A model generated the notes under the pieces. The model was not told the origin of the DNA. It saw only the letters and a program-made list of their open reading frames with translations, and did no database searches. This document shows positions 44,198-52,837 of a stretch of 64,000 bases of DNA, piece by piece. The translations under genes and the position numbers were made by a program. Numbering within the stretch: position 1 is the first letter of the stretch; the number at the start of each line of letters is the position of its first letter. Source of the stretch: Mesorhizobium sp. (GTDB lineage: Bacteria; Pseudomonadota; Alphaproteobacteria; Rhizobiales; Rhizobiaceae); assembly GCF_004962245.1 (NCBI RefSeq), contig NZ_SUHQ01000032.1, positions 1 through 64,000 of the forward strand, in the 5' to 3' direction.

Positions 44198-45117
44198 GCG
44201 ATCTCCCGGAAAATGAAGGCCGCACCCTGCCCGGGTGCCGGCCGCACGACAATGTCATTGCCGCGTATGTCGTATTCGACGGAACTGGCTGCAATCAGCT
44301 TTGCAACGGCGTCTGCGCGGCGAACCGAAAAGACTACCCCCACGAAGCGGAGTTCCGACGGCGCGCCGGCAGCTATGCCGAAGCGCGTTTCGAAAGCGAC
44401 GGGGTCAAGCAGGGTCAAGGTCGCGTTCGGCAGGCCGAACGCGGTGCTGCTCACCTGTCCGGCCGCCGGACTGCGCGCCGCGATCGAAATCAGCCGGTGC
44501 TGTACGGATGGCTCGTCGCTGACCGCCACGACTTCGACAATGCCCGTTGCGCCATTGGCGTGGATTTGCAGCGCGGTGCGATCCACTTTCGGCGCATTGA
44601 TCCGCTCGCAGGCGAACAGGAATGCGTCCGTCGCCCCGGCGCCGGAGGCGAAGGCCAGCTTGAACGATGCCGTGTCGCTCTTTCCCGCCGCATCGGTGAA
44701 GGCGCGCGAAAAGCTCAGTACGTCTCCGGCCGACAGGCCGGCTTCGACATAGCGCGCGTGATCGGCTTTCGCATTCCCGGTGCCCAGCACCACGGCCGAA
44801 AACCCCTCATTGCCGCGCTTGTCGCGATAGGCACGATCGCGCGTGACGAAGACGTTGCCGTCCGCGATCGCTTTCGCCGCCGCCTGCGCGTTGCCCACCG
44901 CCAGCGGCTCGAGATAGGTGCCGTCTTCAAGGAAAACGCAGCAGTTTTCCGTTCCGAAAGGATGGATGCCGGCCGGTGCCACGACAAAGCCGAGCGAAAC
45001 CAGCCGCGCCCGCGCCACGTCGAGGCTCGCGGTCGGCAGCACAAGATGGTCAAGCGGATAGGCACCTGGCGGATAAGCGTCTGGCGAATGAGGGCCTGCA
45101 GGCATCGTCTCGGTCAT
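44194..45117 (-). CDS. VOC/glyoxalase-like domain protein
   Basis: A 307-residue protein with a glyoxalase-like (vicinal oxygen chelate) fold in two halves. The first is YPLDHLVLPTASLDVARARL with GFVVAPAGIHPFGTENCCVF. The second half contains VSSTAFGLPNATLTLLDP. The putative metal residues His (LDHLV, IHPFGTEN) and Glu (YLEPLAV) are visible. The substrate is unknown. The start ATG 45117 precedes a short Pro-rich leader, and the stop overlaps kdsA. Confidence 0.82.
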   Translation of the reverse strand: MTETMPAGPHSPDAYPPGAYPLDHLVLPTASLDVARARLVSLGFVVAPAGIHPFGTENCCVFLEDGTYLEPLAVGNAQAAAKAIADGNVFVTRDRAYRDKRGNEGFSAVVLGTGNAKADHARYVEAGLSAGDVLSFSRAFTDAAGKSDTASFKLAFASGAGATDAFLFACERINAPKVDRTALQIHANGATGIVEVVAVSDEPSVQHRLISIAARSPAAGQVSSTAFGLPNATLTLLDPVAFETRFGIAAGAPSELRFVGVVFSVRRADAVAKLIAASSVEYDIRGNDIVVRPAPGQGAAFIFREIA

Positions 45118-45257
45118 GCCGGCGCGGTGTGCATCATTCCGGACGTTGGTTCAAGAGCCTCGCCTGACGCCGCAAGGATTCATACGCTGATCGCGGGATC
45201 CCGTTACGCGGGCTCCGAAATACTTGCCGCTGCCGGAAACCAACCTACGTCATCCAA

Positions 45258-45383
45258 ATGAGAAATATCATGTTCATAGCGGCCGCGGTCGTCGCGATAG
45301 CCGTTCTTGCCATGCTGGTCTGGAATGCGCCCAAGCGGCCGGGCGCCGATCTGACCGAACCGACCGCCTCTCAGACGGAGTAG
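45258..45383 (+). CDS. possible small membrane protein
   Basis: A 41-residue frame from ATG 45258. It has one hydrophobic segment (IMFIAAAVVAIAVLAMLVW) after a short basic start, then a polar Pro/Thr tail (NAPKRPGADLTEPTASQTE). The helix-plus-polar-tail design is typical of small rhizobial membrane proteins, but the ribosome binding site is weak and no family is recognised. It lies in a gap between the VOC gene and the Dabb gene. Confidence 0.45.
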   Translation: MRNIMFIAAAVVAIAVLAMLVWNAPKRPGADLTEPTASQTE

Positions 45384-45418
45384 GTAGCACGTTGCTCCCT
45401 GCTTCGGCCGATTTCTCT

Positions 45419-45709
45419 TCAGGTCGCCGCCACAACATCCGCAGAATACCGCAGTTCGCGCAGCGGTTTGACCTGGCTGGTCGTCTCGGCATAGAGCGGA
45501 TGGGCCTTATAGGCGGCCAGAGCGGCATCATCCTCGAACTCGGCATAGACGACGACGTCGATTTCGTCCGAAAGCGGGTCGACCTTGGTGTTGAGCGTCA
45601 CTTCGAAATGACGGGAATGGGGAATGTTGCCAAGCGCCAGCAAGCCCGTGCGTACGGCCCCAACATCCTCTTTGTGCCGCGCGCTGAAAAAAACGATATG
45701 CCGGATCAA
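45419..45709 (-). CDS. Dabb (stress-responsive alpha/beta barrel) domain protein
   Basis: A 96-residue dimeric alpha/beta-barrel-type protein. IRHIVFFSARHKEDVGAVRT, HFEVTLNTK, DVVVYAEFEDDAALAAYKAH and HPLYAETTSQVKPL are the Dabb family pattern. It starts at TTG 45709 behind a near-perfect GAGGAGG site. Family members are stress proteins or small-molecule cyclases; no specific role is indicated here. Confidence 0.88.
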   Translation of the reverse strand: MIRHIVFFSARHKEDVGAVRTGLLALGNIPHSRHFEVTLNTKVDPLSDEIDVVVYAEFEDDAALAAYKAHPLYAETTSQVKPLRELRYSADVVAAT

Positions 45710-45806
45710 TCCAGCCTCCTCGATCGATATGCAAGCGTGTTTTGTGTGGGCAAAACGGTCGCGTCAACCGGCACGATGTCGCGCCGACAATGTGCGGGAA
45801 AGAAAG

Positions 45807-45941
45807 CTACACCAGGCTGGTGATGTAGCGCGCGATGCGCGTTATCTCCCTGACGGTGGTGTCGAGATAGCTGCCCTGATTGTAGAGCCCGTCCCAGATC
45901 AGGAAGAACGTGACGGCGCAGATGACGATAACATAACGCAT
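45807..45941 (-). CDS. small single-pass membrane protein
   Basis: A 44-residue frame from ATG 45941 with a membrane helix at the very N terminus (RYVIVICAVTFFLIWDGLY) and a C-terminal amphipathic segment (LDTTVREITRIARYITSLV). The sequence is composed like a real small membrane protein and I believe I have seen similar ones in rhizobia, but I cannot name a family. No strong ribosome binding site is visible upstream. Confidence 0.55.
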   Translation of the reverse strand: MRYVIVICAVTFFLIWDGLYNQGSYLDTTVREITRIARYITSLV

Positions 45942-46302
45942 GGCTAAAACTATCGCATGGCAGCGGCTGCAACCATAGTGATTCCGGCGTTGACTGGCGC
46001 CCTCCCCCGAAATCTTTCTGCTTGCCTTGCCGTCGTGAAGTCGACGAAAGGCCGGAGGCCGCCGCCTGGCCCAGCCAGTTCCCGCCTTGCCTCTTGAAGT
46101 TCGCATCGATGACGTGAAAGATTGGCGGCGGGGTTCACCGGAAAGTGCCGAAACTCTGCTCAAGGGGTGCGCTTTGGTTCAGGCCCGCCGTACCGAACGG
46201 CGAGCTACTCCGATCAGAGAGCGTCGAACCTGGCGAATGAACTGCGGGGTGCGGAAAATGGCGATTTTGCGCGCCGGCTCCGCAGAAGTCCGGGGGCGTG
46301 AC
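45942..46302. other. intergenic region before cfa
   Basis: About 360 bases between a small minus-strand gene and cfa. The cfa frame is open upstream through 46087, but these codons are Arg-rich and unlike the family N terminus, so I treat them as leader. No repeat or hairpin stands out. Confidence 0.35.
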
Positions 46303-47559
46303 ATGGGTTACAAGGAATATACCGACATTGCGTCCGGCGACGCGGTCAGGCTGGACGAATTCAATTTCGCCGAAACCGTCAAAGGCCTGCCGGCCAAGGC
46401 GCGCATGGTATTGTCGGCGGCGATGAACCTGCCGCGTGGCTCGCTCAAGGTGAGGATGCCGGACGGTCGCGCCGTCCTGGTCGGCGGCAAGGCGCCGGGT
46501 CCGGACGCCGAACTGGTGCTCAAGAATTGGCGCTTGCCTGGTCGCGCGTTCACCAGCGGCACCATCGGCATCGCCGAATCCTACATGGACGGCGATTGGG
46601 ACAGTCCCGATGTGACCAGTTTCCTGGAACTGTTCGTGGTCAATTCGGAAATCGGAGAGCGCATCGCCGGCGGCGCCAGTTGGCTGATCAACGCCGTCCA
46701 GCGTGTCCGCCACTGGCTCAACCAAAACACCCGCAGCGGTTCGAAGCGCAACATTTCGGCGCATTACGATCTCGGCAACGCCTTTTACAAGGAATGGCTG
46801 GATCCGAGCATGACCTATTCGTCGGCGCTCTATACGACTGGCGCCAACGATCTGGAGAGCGCGCAAGCCGCCAAATATCGCGCGCTGGCCAAGGACACGG
46901 ACATCGGCGCGAAAGACCATGTTCTGGAAATCGGTTGCGGCTGGGGCGGCTTTGCCGAATTCGCCGCGCGCGAGATCGGCTGCCGCGTCACCGGCTTGAC
47001 CATCAGCCGCGAGCAGCATGATTTCGCCAGAGCGCGCGTCCAGAAGGCCGGTCTCGCCGACAAGGTCGACATCAAGCTGCAGGACTACCGCGACGAAACC
47101 GGATCCTACGACCGCATCGCCTCGATCGAGATGTTCGAGGCGGTCGGCGAAAAATACTGGCCGGTGTTTTTCGGCAAGATGAAGGATTGCCTGCGGCCTG
47201 GCGGCACCGCAGGCCTGCAGATCATCACCATCAACGAGAAAGCCTACGACACCTATCGCGCCCGGCCGGATTTCATCCAGCGCTACGTCTTCCCGGGCGG
47301 CATGCTGCCGACGCCGTCGATCCTAAAGACGCTCGGCAAAGACCATGGCCTTGCTCATCTGCGGGAGCGCATATTCCCGGACGACTATGCCCGCACGCTC
47401 GCCGAATGGCGCCAGCGCTTCTGGGCGTCATGGGAAAAGATCGTCCCGCTCGGTTTCGATGACCGCTTCAAGAAGCTCTGGGAGTTTTACCTGCACTATT
47501 GCGAGGCTGGATTTCGCGCCAGCTACATCGATGTCCGCCAGGTGGTTTACAGGGCCTAG
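46303..47559 (+). CDS. cfa: cyclopropane-fatty-acyl-phospholipid synthase
   Basis: A 418-residue SAM-dependent enzyme that adds a methylene bridge to unsaturated acyl chains of membrane lipids. The SAM site is VLEIGCGWGGFAEFA; the fold shows NISAHYDLGNAFYKEWLDPS, MTYSSALY, the catalytic-loop YDRIASIEMFEAVGEKYW, and IQRYVFPGGMLP. ATG 46303 follows a GGGGGCG site and gives a normal family length; earlier in-frame ATGs at 46237 and 46258 are possible. A GDPD gene follows 130 bases later. Confidence 0.93.
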   Translation: MGYKEYTDIASGDAVRLDEFNFAETVKGLPAKARMVLSAAMNLPRGSLKVRMPDGRAVLVGGKAPGPDAELVLKNWRLPGRAFTSGTIGIAESYMDGDWDSPDVTSFLELFVVNSEIGERIAGGASWLINAVQRVRHWLNQNTRSGSKRNISAHYDLGNAFYKEWLDPSMTYSSALYTTGANDLESAQAAKYRALAKDTDIGAKDHVLEIGCGWGGFAEFAAREIGCRVTGLTISREQHDFARARVQKAGLADKVDIKLQDYRDETGSYDRIASIEMFEAVGEKYWPVFFGKMKDCLRPGGTAGLQIITINEKAYDTYRARPDFIQRYVFPGGMLPTPSILKTLGKDHGLAHLRERIFPDDYARTLAEWRQRFWASWEKIVPLGFDDRFKKLWEFYLHYCEAGFRASYIDVRQVVYRA

Positions 47560-47689
47560 GCCGGCGACGTCATCGCAATCACTGTCTCTTTGAATCTGTT
47601 GGCATCTTTGGGCCGTCGCATCATTGGGCGATTGCCGTGAAAAAGTCCGATCCCGACGCAAGATGCGGCGCAAGAATCGGAATCACATC

Positions 47690-48679
47690 ATGCGCAAACG
47701 GACAATCCTCCTCATTGCCATTGTTGTCGCTGCGGGCGGCATCTGGCTCAACAACAGCCCGCTGCTGTCGAGCCGTCCGGCCGGCACCCCGGCCGTGCTT
47801 GCGCATCGTGGCTTGGCCCAAGATTTCGACCGCAAGGATCTCGGCTCCGACACCTGCACGGCCGAACGCATGCTGCCGCCACGCCATCCTTTCCTTGAAA
47901 ACACGATCCCCTCGATGGAAGCCGCCTTCGCGCTTGGCGCGGACGCGCTCGAACTCGACGTCCACCCGACCACGGACGGCAAGTTCGCGGTCTTCCACGA
48001 CTGGACGCTGGACTGCCGCACCGAAGGCAAGGGAGAAACGCGCACCCATGCCATGTCCGAATTGAGGATGCTCGATGTGGGCTTTGGCTACACGGCGGAT
48101 GGTGGCAAGACCTTCCCGTTCCGCGGCAAGGGGATCGGCATGATGCCGTCACTGGACGAGGTCCTGCAGCGCTTCCCGAACCGCCGTTTCAACATCAACA
48201 TCAAGAGCAACGACCCGGGGGAAGGCGAGGCATTGGCCGCCTGGCTCGCCACGCTGGCGCCAGCCGAGCGTGCCAGCCTGACAGTCTATGGCGGCGATAG
48301 GCCGGTCGCGGCGGTCAAGGCGGCGCTGCCGGACATGCACACGCTGAGCCGTGCGTCGCTGACCCGATGCATCCTGCGCTATGCAGCGCTCGGCTGGAGC
48401 GGCTACGTTCCGGAAGCGTGCCGGCGAGACACCTTGCTCATCCCGATCAACGTCGCCCAATGGCTCTGGGGCTGGCCTGACCGTTTTCTGGACCGGATGG
48501 ACAGCGTCGACACCCGCATCTACCTGCTCGGCCCCTATGCCGGCGGCGGCTTTTCACAAGGGCTCGACGATCCCCAACTGATCGACCAGTTGCCTGACGG
48601 CTATTCCGGCGGCATTTCCACGGATGCGCTGGACCTTGTCATGCCCGTGATCAAGCGGCGTTTTGGCCCACCTGCGTGA
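47690..48679 (+). CDS. glycerophosphodiester phosphodiesterase family protein
   Basis: A 329-residue phosphodiesterase with an N-terminal signal/anchor (RKRTILLIAIVVAAGGIWL), so probably periplasmic or membrane-anchored. Catalytic motifs are VLAHRGLA (HRG), ENTIPSMEAAFALGADALEL, DVHPTTDGKFAVFHDW (second His), and NINIKSND. It would split glycerophosphodiesters into glycerol-3-phosphate and an alcohol. It lies after cfa on the same strand; a link through phospholipid turnover is only inferred. Confidence 0.88.
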   Translation: MRKRTILLIAIVVAAGGIWLNNSPLLSSRPAGTPAVLAHRGLAQDFDRKDLGSDTCTAERMLPPRHPFLENTIPSMEAAFALGADALELDVHPTTDGKFAVFHDWTLDCRTEGKGETRTHAMSELRMLDVGFGYTADGGKTFPFRGKGIGMMPSLDEVLQRFPNRRFNINIKSNDPGEGEALAAWLATLAPAERASLTVYGGDRPVAAVKAALPDMHTLSRASLTRCILRYAALGWSGYVPEACRRDTLLIPINVAQWLWGWPDRFLDRMDSVDTRIYLLGPYAGGGFSQGLDDPQLIDQLPDGYSGGISTDALDLVMPVIKRRFGPPA

Positions 48680-48790
48680 AGGCGACGAAGACCGCGCTTC
48701 GGTTAGAATTGGCATGATTTCGAATCGACGCGCAAACCTCGCTTTCGCAAAAAGCTGACTTTCAAAGCGTGATGCGGCACTTGGCAAACG

Positions 48791-50056
48791 TCAGCTCTTG
48801 TCGTCATCGCCCTGGGTGATCAGCCGCGCGCTGCGCTGACCTGTCACGTAGATCCATAGCCAGCTCAGCGAAACCGCAAGCCGGTTCCGGAAGCCGATCA
48901 GGAAGTAGATGTGCGCGAGACCCCATAGCCACCAGGCCGGCCAGCCGGTGAGCTTGATCCAGCCGAAATCGATCGCGGCGGCGCGCTTGCCGATCGTCGC
49001 CAGATCGCCGTCATGCTTGTAGCGGAAGGGACGCGGGGTTGCGTCGCCGGCAAGCCGGGCCTTGATCGTCGCTGCGACATGCCAACCCTGCTGTTTGGCG
49101 GCGGGTGCTACGCCGGGCACCATCCGGCCATCGGGCCGCAGGGCGTGCGCAGCGTCACCGATGACGAAAATCTCCGGGCTCCCCGGCACGGTCAGGTCGG
49201 ACTCGACCAGCACCCTGCCCGCGCGATCCGCTGCCGCCCCCAGCCATTCGGCGGCCGGCGAAGCGGCGACCCCCGCCGCCCACAGGATTGTCCTGGCCGG
49301 CAGGTGCGTTTCGCCGAAGACGACGCCCTCGGCATCGCAGCGTGTAACGGGCCGGCCGAGTTCGACCGTGACGCCAAGCCGCTCGAGCGCCTTCTTGGCA
49401 TAGCCGGAGAGTTTCGGCGCGAAATTGGGAAGGATGCGGTCGCCGGCCTCGATCAGCACCACGCGCGTCTGTCGCGTATCGATGTTGCGGAACTCGCCGC
49501 GCAGCGTGTCGTGCGCCAGTTCGACAATGGTGCCGGCCAGTTCCACGCCGGTCGGTCCGCCGCCGACGATCGCCAGCGTCAGCAGCGCCTGGCGCTTGGC
49601 GGGATCGGTCTCCCGCTCGGCTTGCTCGAAGGCGAGCAGGATGCGCCGTCGAATGGTGGTGGCATCCTCCAGCGTCTTCAGCCCCGGCGCGAAAGGCTCC
49701 CATTCGTCATGGCCGAAATAGGCGTGGCGGGCGCCGGTGGCCAGCAGGAGCGTGTCGTAAGCGACTGCATCGCCATCATCGAGCAGCACGCGTTTGCCGG
49801 CGCGGTCGACGCCGCGGACGGTGGCGAGCAGCGTCGCCACGTCCTTGCGCTTGCGCAGGAGATGGCGGATCGGCCAGGCGACTTCCGAGGTGGCGAGCGC
49901 CGTGGTCGCCACCTGGTAGAGCAGCGGCTGGAAGAGATGGTGGTTGCGCTTGTCGATCATGGTGATGCGCACTGGCGCACCGGCAAGCGCGCGGGTGAAT
50001 TCGAGACCCCCAAACCCCGCCCCGACGACGACGACATGTTGGCTGGGTCCGTTCAT
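48791..50056 (-). CDS. ndh: type II NADH dehydrogenase (NAD(P)/FAD-dependent oxidoreductase)
   Basis: A roughly 421-residue single-subunit quinone reductase of the Ndh family. The FAD motif is VVVVGAGFGGLEFTRALA, the NAD motif is LAIVGGGPTGVELAGTIVEL, and IFVIGDAAHALRPDGR and APAAKQQGWHVA follow. The C terminus is rich in Trp and hydrophobic residues (WWLWGLAHIYFLIGFRNRL), as expected for a membrane-bound NDH-2. ATG 50056 lies 8 bases after GGAG; GTG 50065 is an alternative start. It passes electrons from NADH to quinone without pumping protons. Confidence 0.92.
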   Translation of the reverse strand: MNGPSQHVVVVGAGFGGLEFTRALAGAPVRITMIDKRNHHLFQPLLYQVATTALATSEVAWPIRHLLRKRKDVATLLATVRGVDRAGKRVLLDDGDAVAYDTLLLATGARHAYFGHDEWEPFAPGLKTLEDATTIRRRILLAFEQAERETDPAKRQALLTLAIVGGGPTGVELAGTIVELAHDTLRGEFRNIDTRQTRVVLIEAGDRILPNFAPKLSGYAKKALERLGVTVELGRPVTRCDAEGVVFGETHLPARTILWAAGVAASPAAEWLGAAADRAGRVLVESDLTVPGSPEIFVIGDAAHALRPDGRMVPGVAPAAKQQGWHVAATIKARLAGDATPRPFRYKHDGDLATIGKRAAAIDFGWIKLTGWPAWWLWGLAHIYFLIGFRNRLAVSLSWLWIYVTGQRSARLITQGDDDKS

Positions 50057-50233
50057 CTCACTCACTCCGGGAGATCAGGCTGAAGAGCAATTTCGCCAGG
50101 GCTGGTATAGGTATTTTTGTGCACTGCAACAACATCCGACTTTGCCGACTGCCCGGCCTAAGATGTCGCGTATGTACATGCCCTATCCTGCCGCCGCGTA
50201 TAATTTCATCGAAACCAACGACAGGAGTGGAAC

Positions 50234-50893
50234 TTGGATAGCGATCATGACGACGACGGTCTGGGACAATATTCCTCGCCGCCTTGCTTCATGCACGAGC
50301 TCGACCCGGAATTCCGGGCGTCGCTATCCGACTGGTCCGACGTGAAACGATGGCGCAAGGCCGAGCGCGAGCGGCTGATTGCGGCCCGCCTTGCTGTCCC
50401 GGCTGACGCGCGAACGGCAATGTCGCAGCGCATCGCCGAAAGCCTCGACGCGGTGATCGGCGACATCGCCGGCCGCATGGTCAGCCTCTACTGGCCGTTC
50501 CGCGGCGAGCCGGATTTGCGCCCTTGGATGGCTTCCACCAATGCGCGCGGCGGCCGCACCGCACTGCCTGTTGTGGTCGAGAAAGGCCGGCCGCTAATCT
50601 TCCGCGCCTACGCACCGGGCGATCGACTCGAGAAGGGCGTCTGGAATATTCCGATTCCAGCTGAAGGCGATCCGGTGCTGCCCGACATCGTCATTTCGCC
50701 GATCGTCGGCATCGACCCGGGACAGTATCGCCTGGGCTATGGCGGCGGCTTCTTCGACCGCACGCTGGCGGCGATGCCGTTCAAGCCTTTGGTCATCGGT
50801 GTCGGCTACGAACTGCAGCGCATCGCCACCATCTACCCGCAGCCGCATGACATCCCGATGGACCGGGTGGTGACGGAGGTGTTCAAGGCCTAG
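50234..50893 (+). CDS. 5-formyltetrahydrofolate cyclo-ligase
   Basis: A 219-residue protein that converts 5-formyl-THF to methenyl-THF. It starts at TTG 50234 with AGGAG 6 bases upstream. The family core has KAERERLIAARLAVPADART, SLYWPFRGEPDLRPW, VVIEKGRP-like substrate residues, and the P-loop-like RLGYGGGFFDRTLA. The N-terminal 35 residues (rich in Asp and Ser) precede the usual family start. Its stop shares the CTAG with the convergent Lrp gene. Confidence 0.9.
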   Translation: MDSDHDDDGLGQYSSPPCFMHELDPEFRASLSDWSDVKRWRKAERERLIAARLAVPADARTAMSQRIAESLDAVIGDIAGRMVSLYWPFRGEPDLRPWMASTNARGGRTALPVVVEKGRPLIFRAYAPGDRLEKGVWNIPIPAEGDPVLPDIVISPIVGIDPGQYRLGYGGGFFDRTLAAMPFKPLVIGVGYELQRIATIYPQPHDIPMDRVVTEVFKA

Positions 50894-51363
50894 GCAAGTT
50901 CCGGCTTCATCCCCACGGCCGTGCGGTCGACGATCTCGCGCAAGGCGAAGGACGAATTGATCTTCGTCACATGCGGCATTGCCGACAGCCACTCCTTGTG
51001 GATGCGCTCATAGTCGACGAGGTCCTTTGCCGCGATGCGCAGGATGTAGTCGTATTCACCAGACATCAGGTGGCAGGACAGGACATTCGGGCAGCGCTTT
51101 ATCGCTGCCTCGAAATCCGACAGAGTCTTCTCGAATTGCCCCGACAGCGATATATGCACGATCGCCGTCATCTGGTGGCCGAGGGCCGCGTTGGAAAGCC
51201 GGGCATGGTAGCCGCGGATGGTTCCGGATTTCTCCAGATTGTCCAGCCGCCGCGAGCAGGCCGACTGCGACAGGCCGACCTTCTCGGCAAGCGCCGCATT
51301 GGGTATCCGCCCATCCTTCTGCAATGTTTCGAGAATAGCGATATCGATCCTGTCGAGCGGCAT
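50890..51363 (-). CDS. Lrp/AsnC family transcriptional regulator (probable regulator of ald)
   Basis: A 157-residue feast/famine regulator. The N-terminal helix-turn-helix is LDRIDIAILETLQKDGRIPN, ALAEKVGLSQSACSRRLDNL; the C-terminal RAM ligand domain shows YDYILRIAAKDLVDYERIH. It is divergent from alanine dehydrogenase, the classical arrangement of AldR/ald, in which alanine or a related amino acid induces ald. ATG 51363 is chosen by family start; the frame is open to 51402. Its 3' end overlaps that of the folate gene by 4 bases. Confidence 0.9.
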   Translation of the reverse strand: MPLDRIDIAILETLQKDGRIPNAALAEKVGLSQSACSRRLDNLEKSGTIRGYHARLSNAALGHQMTAIVHISLSGQFEKTLSDFEAAIKRCPNVLSCHLMSGEYDYILRIAAKDLVDYERIHKEWLSAMPHVTKINSSFALREIVDRTAVGMKPELA

Positions 51364-51519
51364 TTTTCGGGATTCCTGCGACAATCCGGCTGTTTTGCGC
51401 AACGATTATCGAGCCACAGGCTTTAGCGCAAGCGTATTCGCAAACACTTACGGGGCGATTCGTGGTTCACTGTCTCTAAACAGGGAACGTGCCCGGAAGG
51501 GCCGGATCAGGAGAAGAAA

Positions 51520-52635
51520 ATGCGCGTCGGCTGCCCCCGGGAAATCAAGAATCATGAGTACCGTGTCGGCCTGACGCCAGGCTCGGTCCGCGAATATGTC
51601 GCGCACGGCCACGAAGTGCTGGTCGAGACCGGAGCCGGCGCCGGCATCGGCGCCGACGACAACGCTTATCGCGCCGCCGGCGCCACCATCGCCAAGACGG
51701 CCGCCGACGTGTTCGCCAAGTCCGACATGATCGTCAAAGTCAAGGAGCCGCAGCCCGAGGAATGGGTCCAGCTCCGCGACGGCCAGATCCTCTACACCTA
51801 TCTCCACCTCGCTCCGGATCCGGAGCAGACCAAGGGTCTGCTGGCCTCCGGAGTGACGGCTATCGCCTACGAGACGGTCACCGACGACCGCGGCGGCCTG
51901 CCGCTGTTGGCGCCGATGTCGGAAGTCGCCGGCCGCCTGTCGATCCAGGCCGGCGCCACCGCGCTGCAGAAGGCCAATGGCGGCCGCGGCGTGCTGCTCG
52001 GCGGCGTGCCCGGCGTGCTGCCCGGCAAGGTCACGGTGCTTGGCGGCGGCGTCGTCGGCCTGCATGCCGCCCGGATGGCGGCCGGCCTTGGGGCCGACGT
52101 CACCGTCATCGACCGCTCGATCCCGCGCCTGCGCCAGCTCGACGATATCTTCGGCGGCCGCGTCCACACCCGCTACTCGACTGTCGAGGCGCTGGAAGAG
52201 GAATGTTTTTCAGCCGACATCGTCGTCGGTGCCGTGCTGATCCCGGGTGCCGCCGCGCCGAAGCTCGTTACGCGCGAAATGCTGTCGGGCATGAAGAAAG
52301 GCGCCGTGCTGGTCGACGTCGCCATCGACCAGGGCGGCTGCTTCGAGACCTCGCACGCCACAACTCATGCCGCGCCGACCTATGAGGTCGACGGCGTCAT
52401 CCACTATTGCGTCGCCAATATGCCGGGCGCGGTGCCGGTCACTTCGGCCCATGCGCTCAACAATGCTACACTGCATTACGGCCTGCAGCTCGCCGACAAG
52501 GGCCTAAAGGCGCTGGTCGACGATCATCATCTGCGCAACGGCCTCAATGTCCACAAGGGCAAGATCACCAACCGCGCGGTGGCCGAAGCACTCGGCTATG
52601 AACTGGTCGAGCCGAAGGCCGTTCTCGCCGCCTGA
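51520..52635 (+). CDS. ald: alanine dehydrogenase
   Basis: A 371-residue enzyme for NAD-dependent deamination of L-alanine to pyruvate and ammonia. N-terminal MRVGCPREIKNHEYRVGLTP, the substrate lysine in MIVKVKEPQPEEW, the catalytic His in YTYLHLAPDPEQT, and the NAD motif VLGGGVVGLHAARMAAGLGA are all present. It has a GGAG site (AGGAGAAGAAA) before ATG 51520, a divergent Lrp regulator, and a strong terminator after it. Confidence 0.97.
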   Translation: MRVGCPREIKNHEYRVGLTPGSVREYVAHGHEVLVETGAGAGIGADDNAYRAAGATIAKTAADVFAKSDMIVKVKEPQPEEWVQLRDGQILYTYLHLAPDPEQTKGLLASGVTAIAYETVTDDRGGLPLLAPMSEVAGRLSIQAGATALQKANGGRGVLLGGVPGVLPGKVTVLGGGVVGLHAARMAAGLGADVTVIDRSIPRLRQLDDIFGGRVHTRYSTVEALEEECFSADIVVGAVLIPGAAAPKLVTREMLSGMKKGAVLVDVAIDQGGCFETSHATTHAAPTYEVDGVIHYCVANMPGAVPVTSAHALNNATLHYGLQLADKGLKALVDDHHLRNGLNVHKGKITNRAVAEALGYELVEPKAVLAA

Positions 52636-52661
52636 ACCCGCCGCCGATTCTTCTCACGACA

Positions 52662-52695
52662 GAGCCGCCGACACCCTCGGCGGCTCACTTTTTTC
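52662..52695 (+). terminator. intrinsic terminator of ald
   Basis: GAGCCGCCGA and TCGGCGGCTC make a perfect 10-bp GC-rich stem with loop CACCC, followed by ACTTTTTT. It starts 27 bases after the ald stop codon. Confidence 0.92.
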
Positions 52696-52837
52696 CACAA
52701 GGCAATTTCACGGCTTACGGTCGGCTGAACGGCTTTGCGCGTTTTGCGTGCAATATGCCTTTTCTGTGGCTTTTTTGTTACAGCCTCCGCCATGGGCCGA
52801 TGCTAGGAGGTTATCGGGTTTTAAAAGGTAGGGGCTA

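Noticed and set aside
50066..50233. Possible 6S RNA upstream of the 5-formyltetrahydrofolate cyclo-ligase gene
   Set aside because: The position is suggestive because 6S RNA often precedes this gene, but I could not fold the expected long hairpin with central bubble, and zapA is not next to it.
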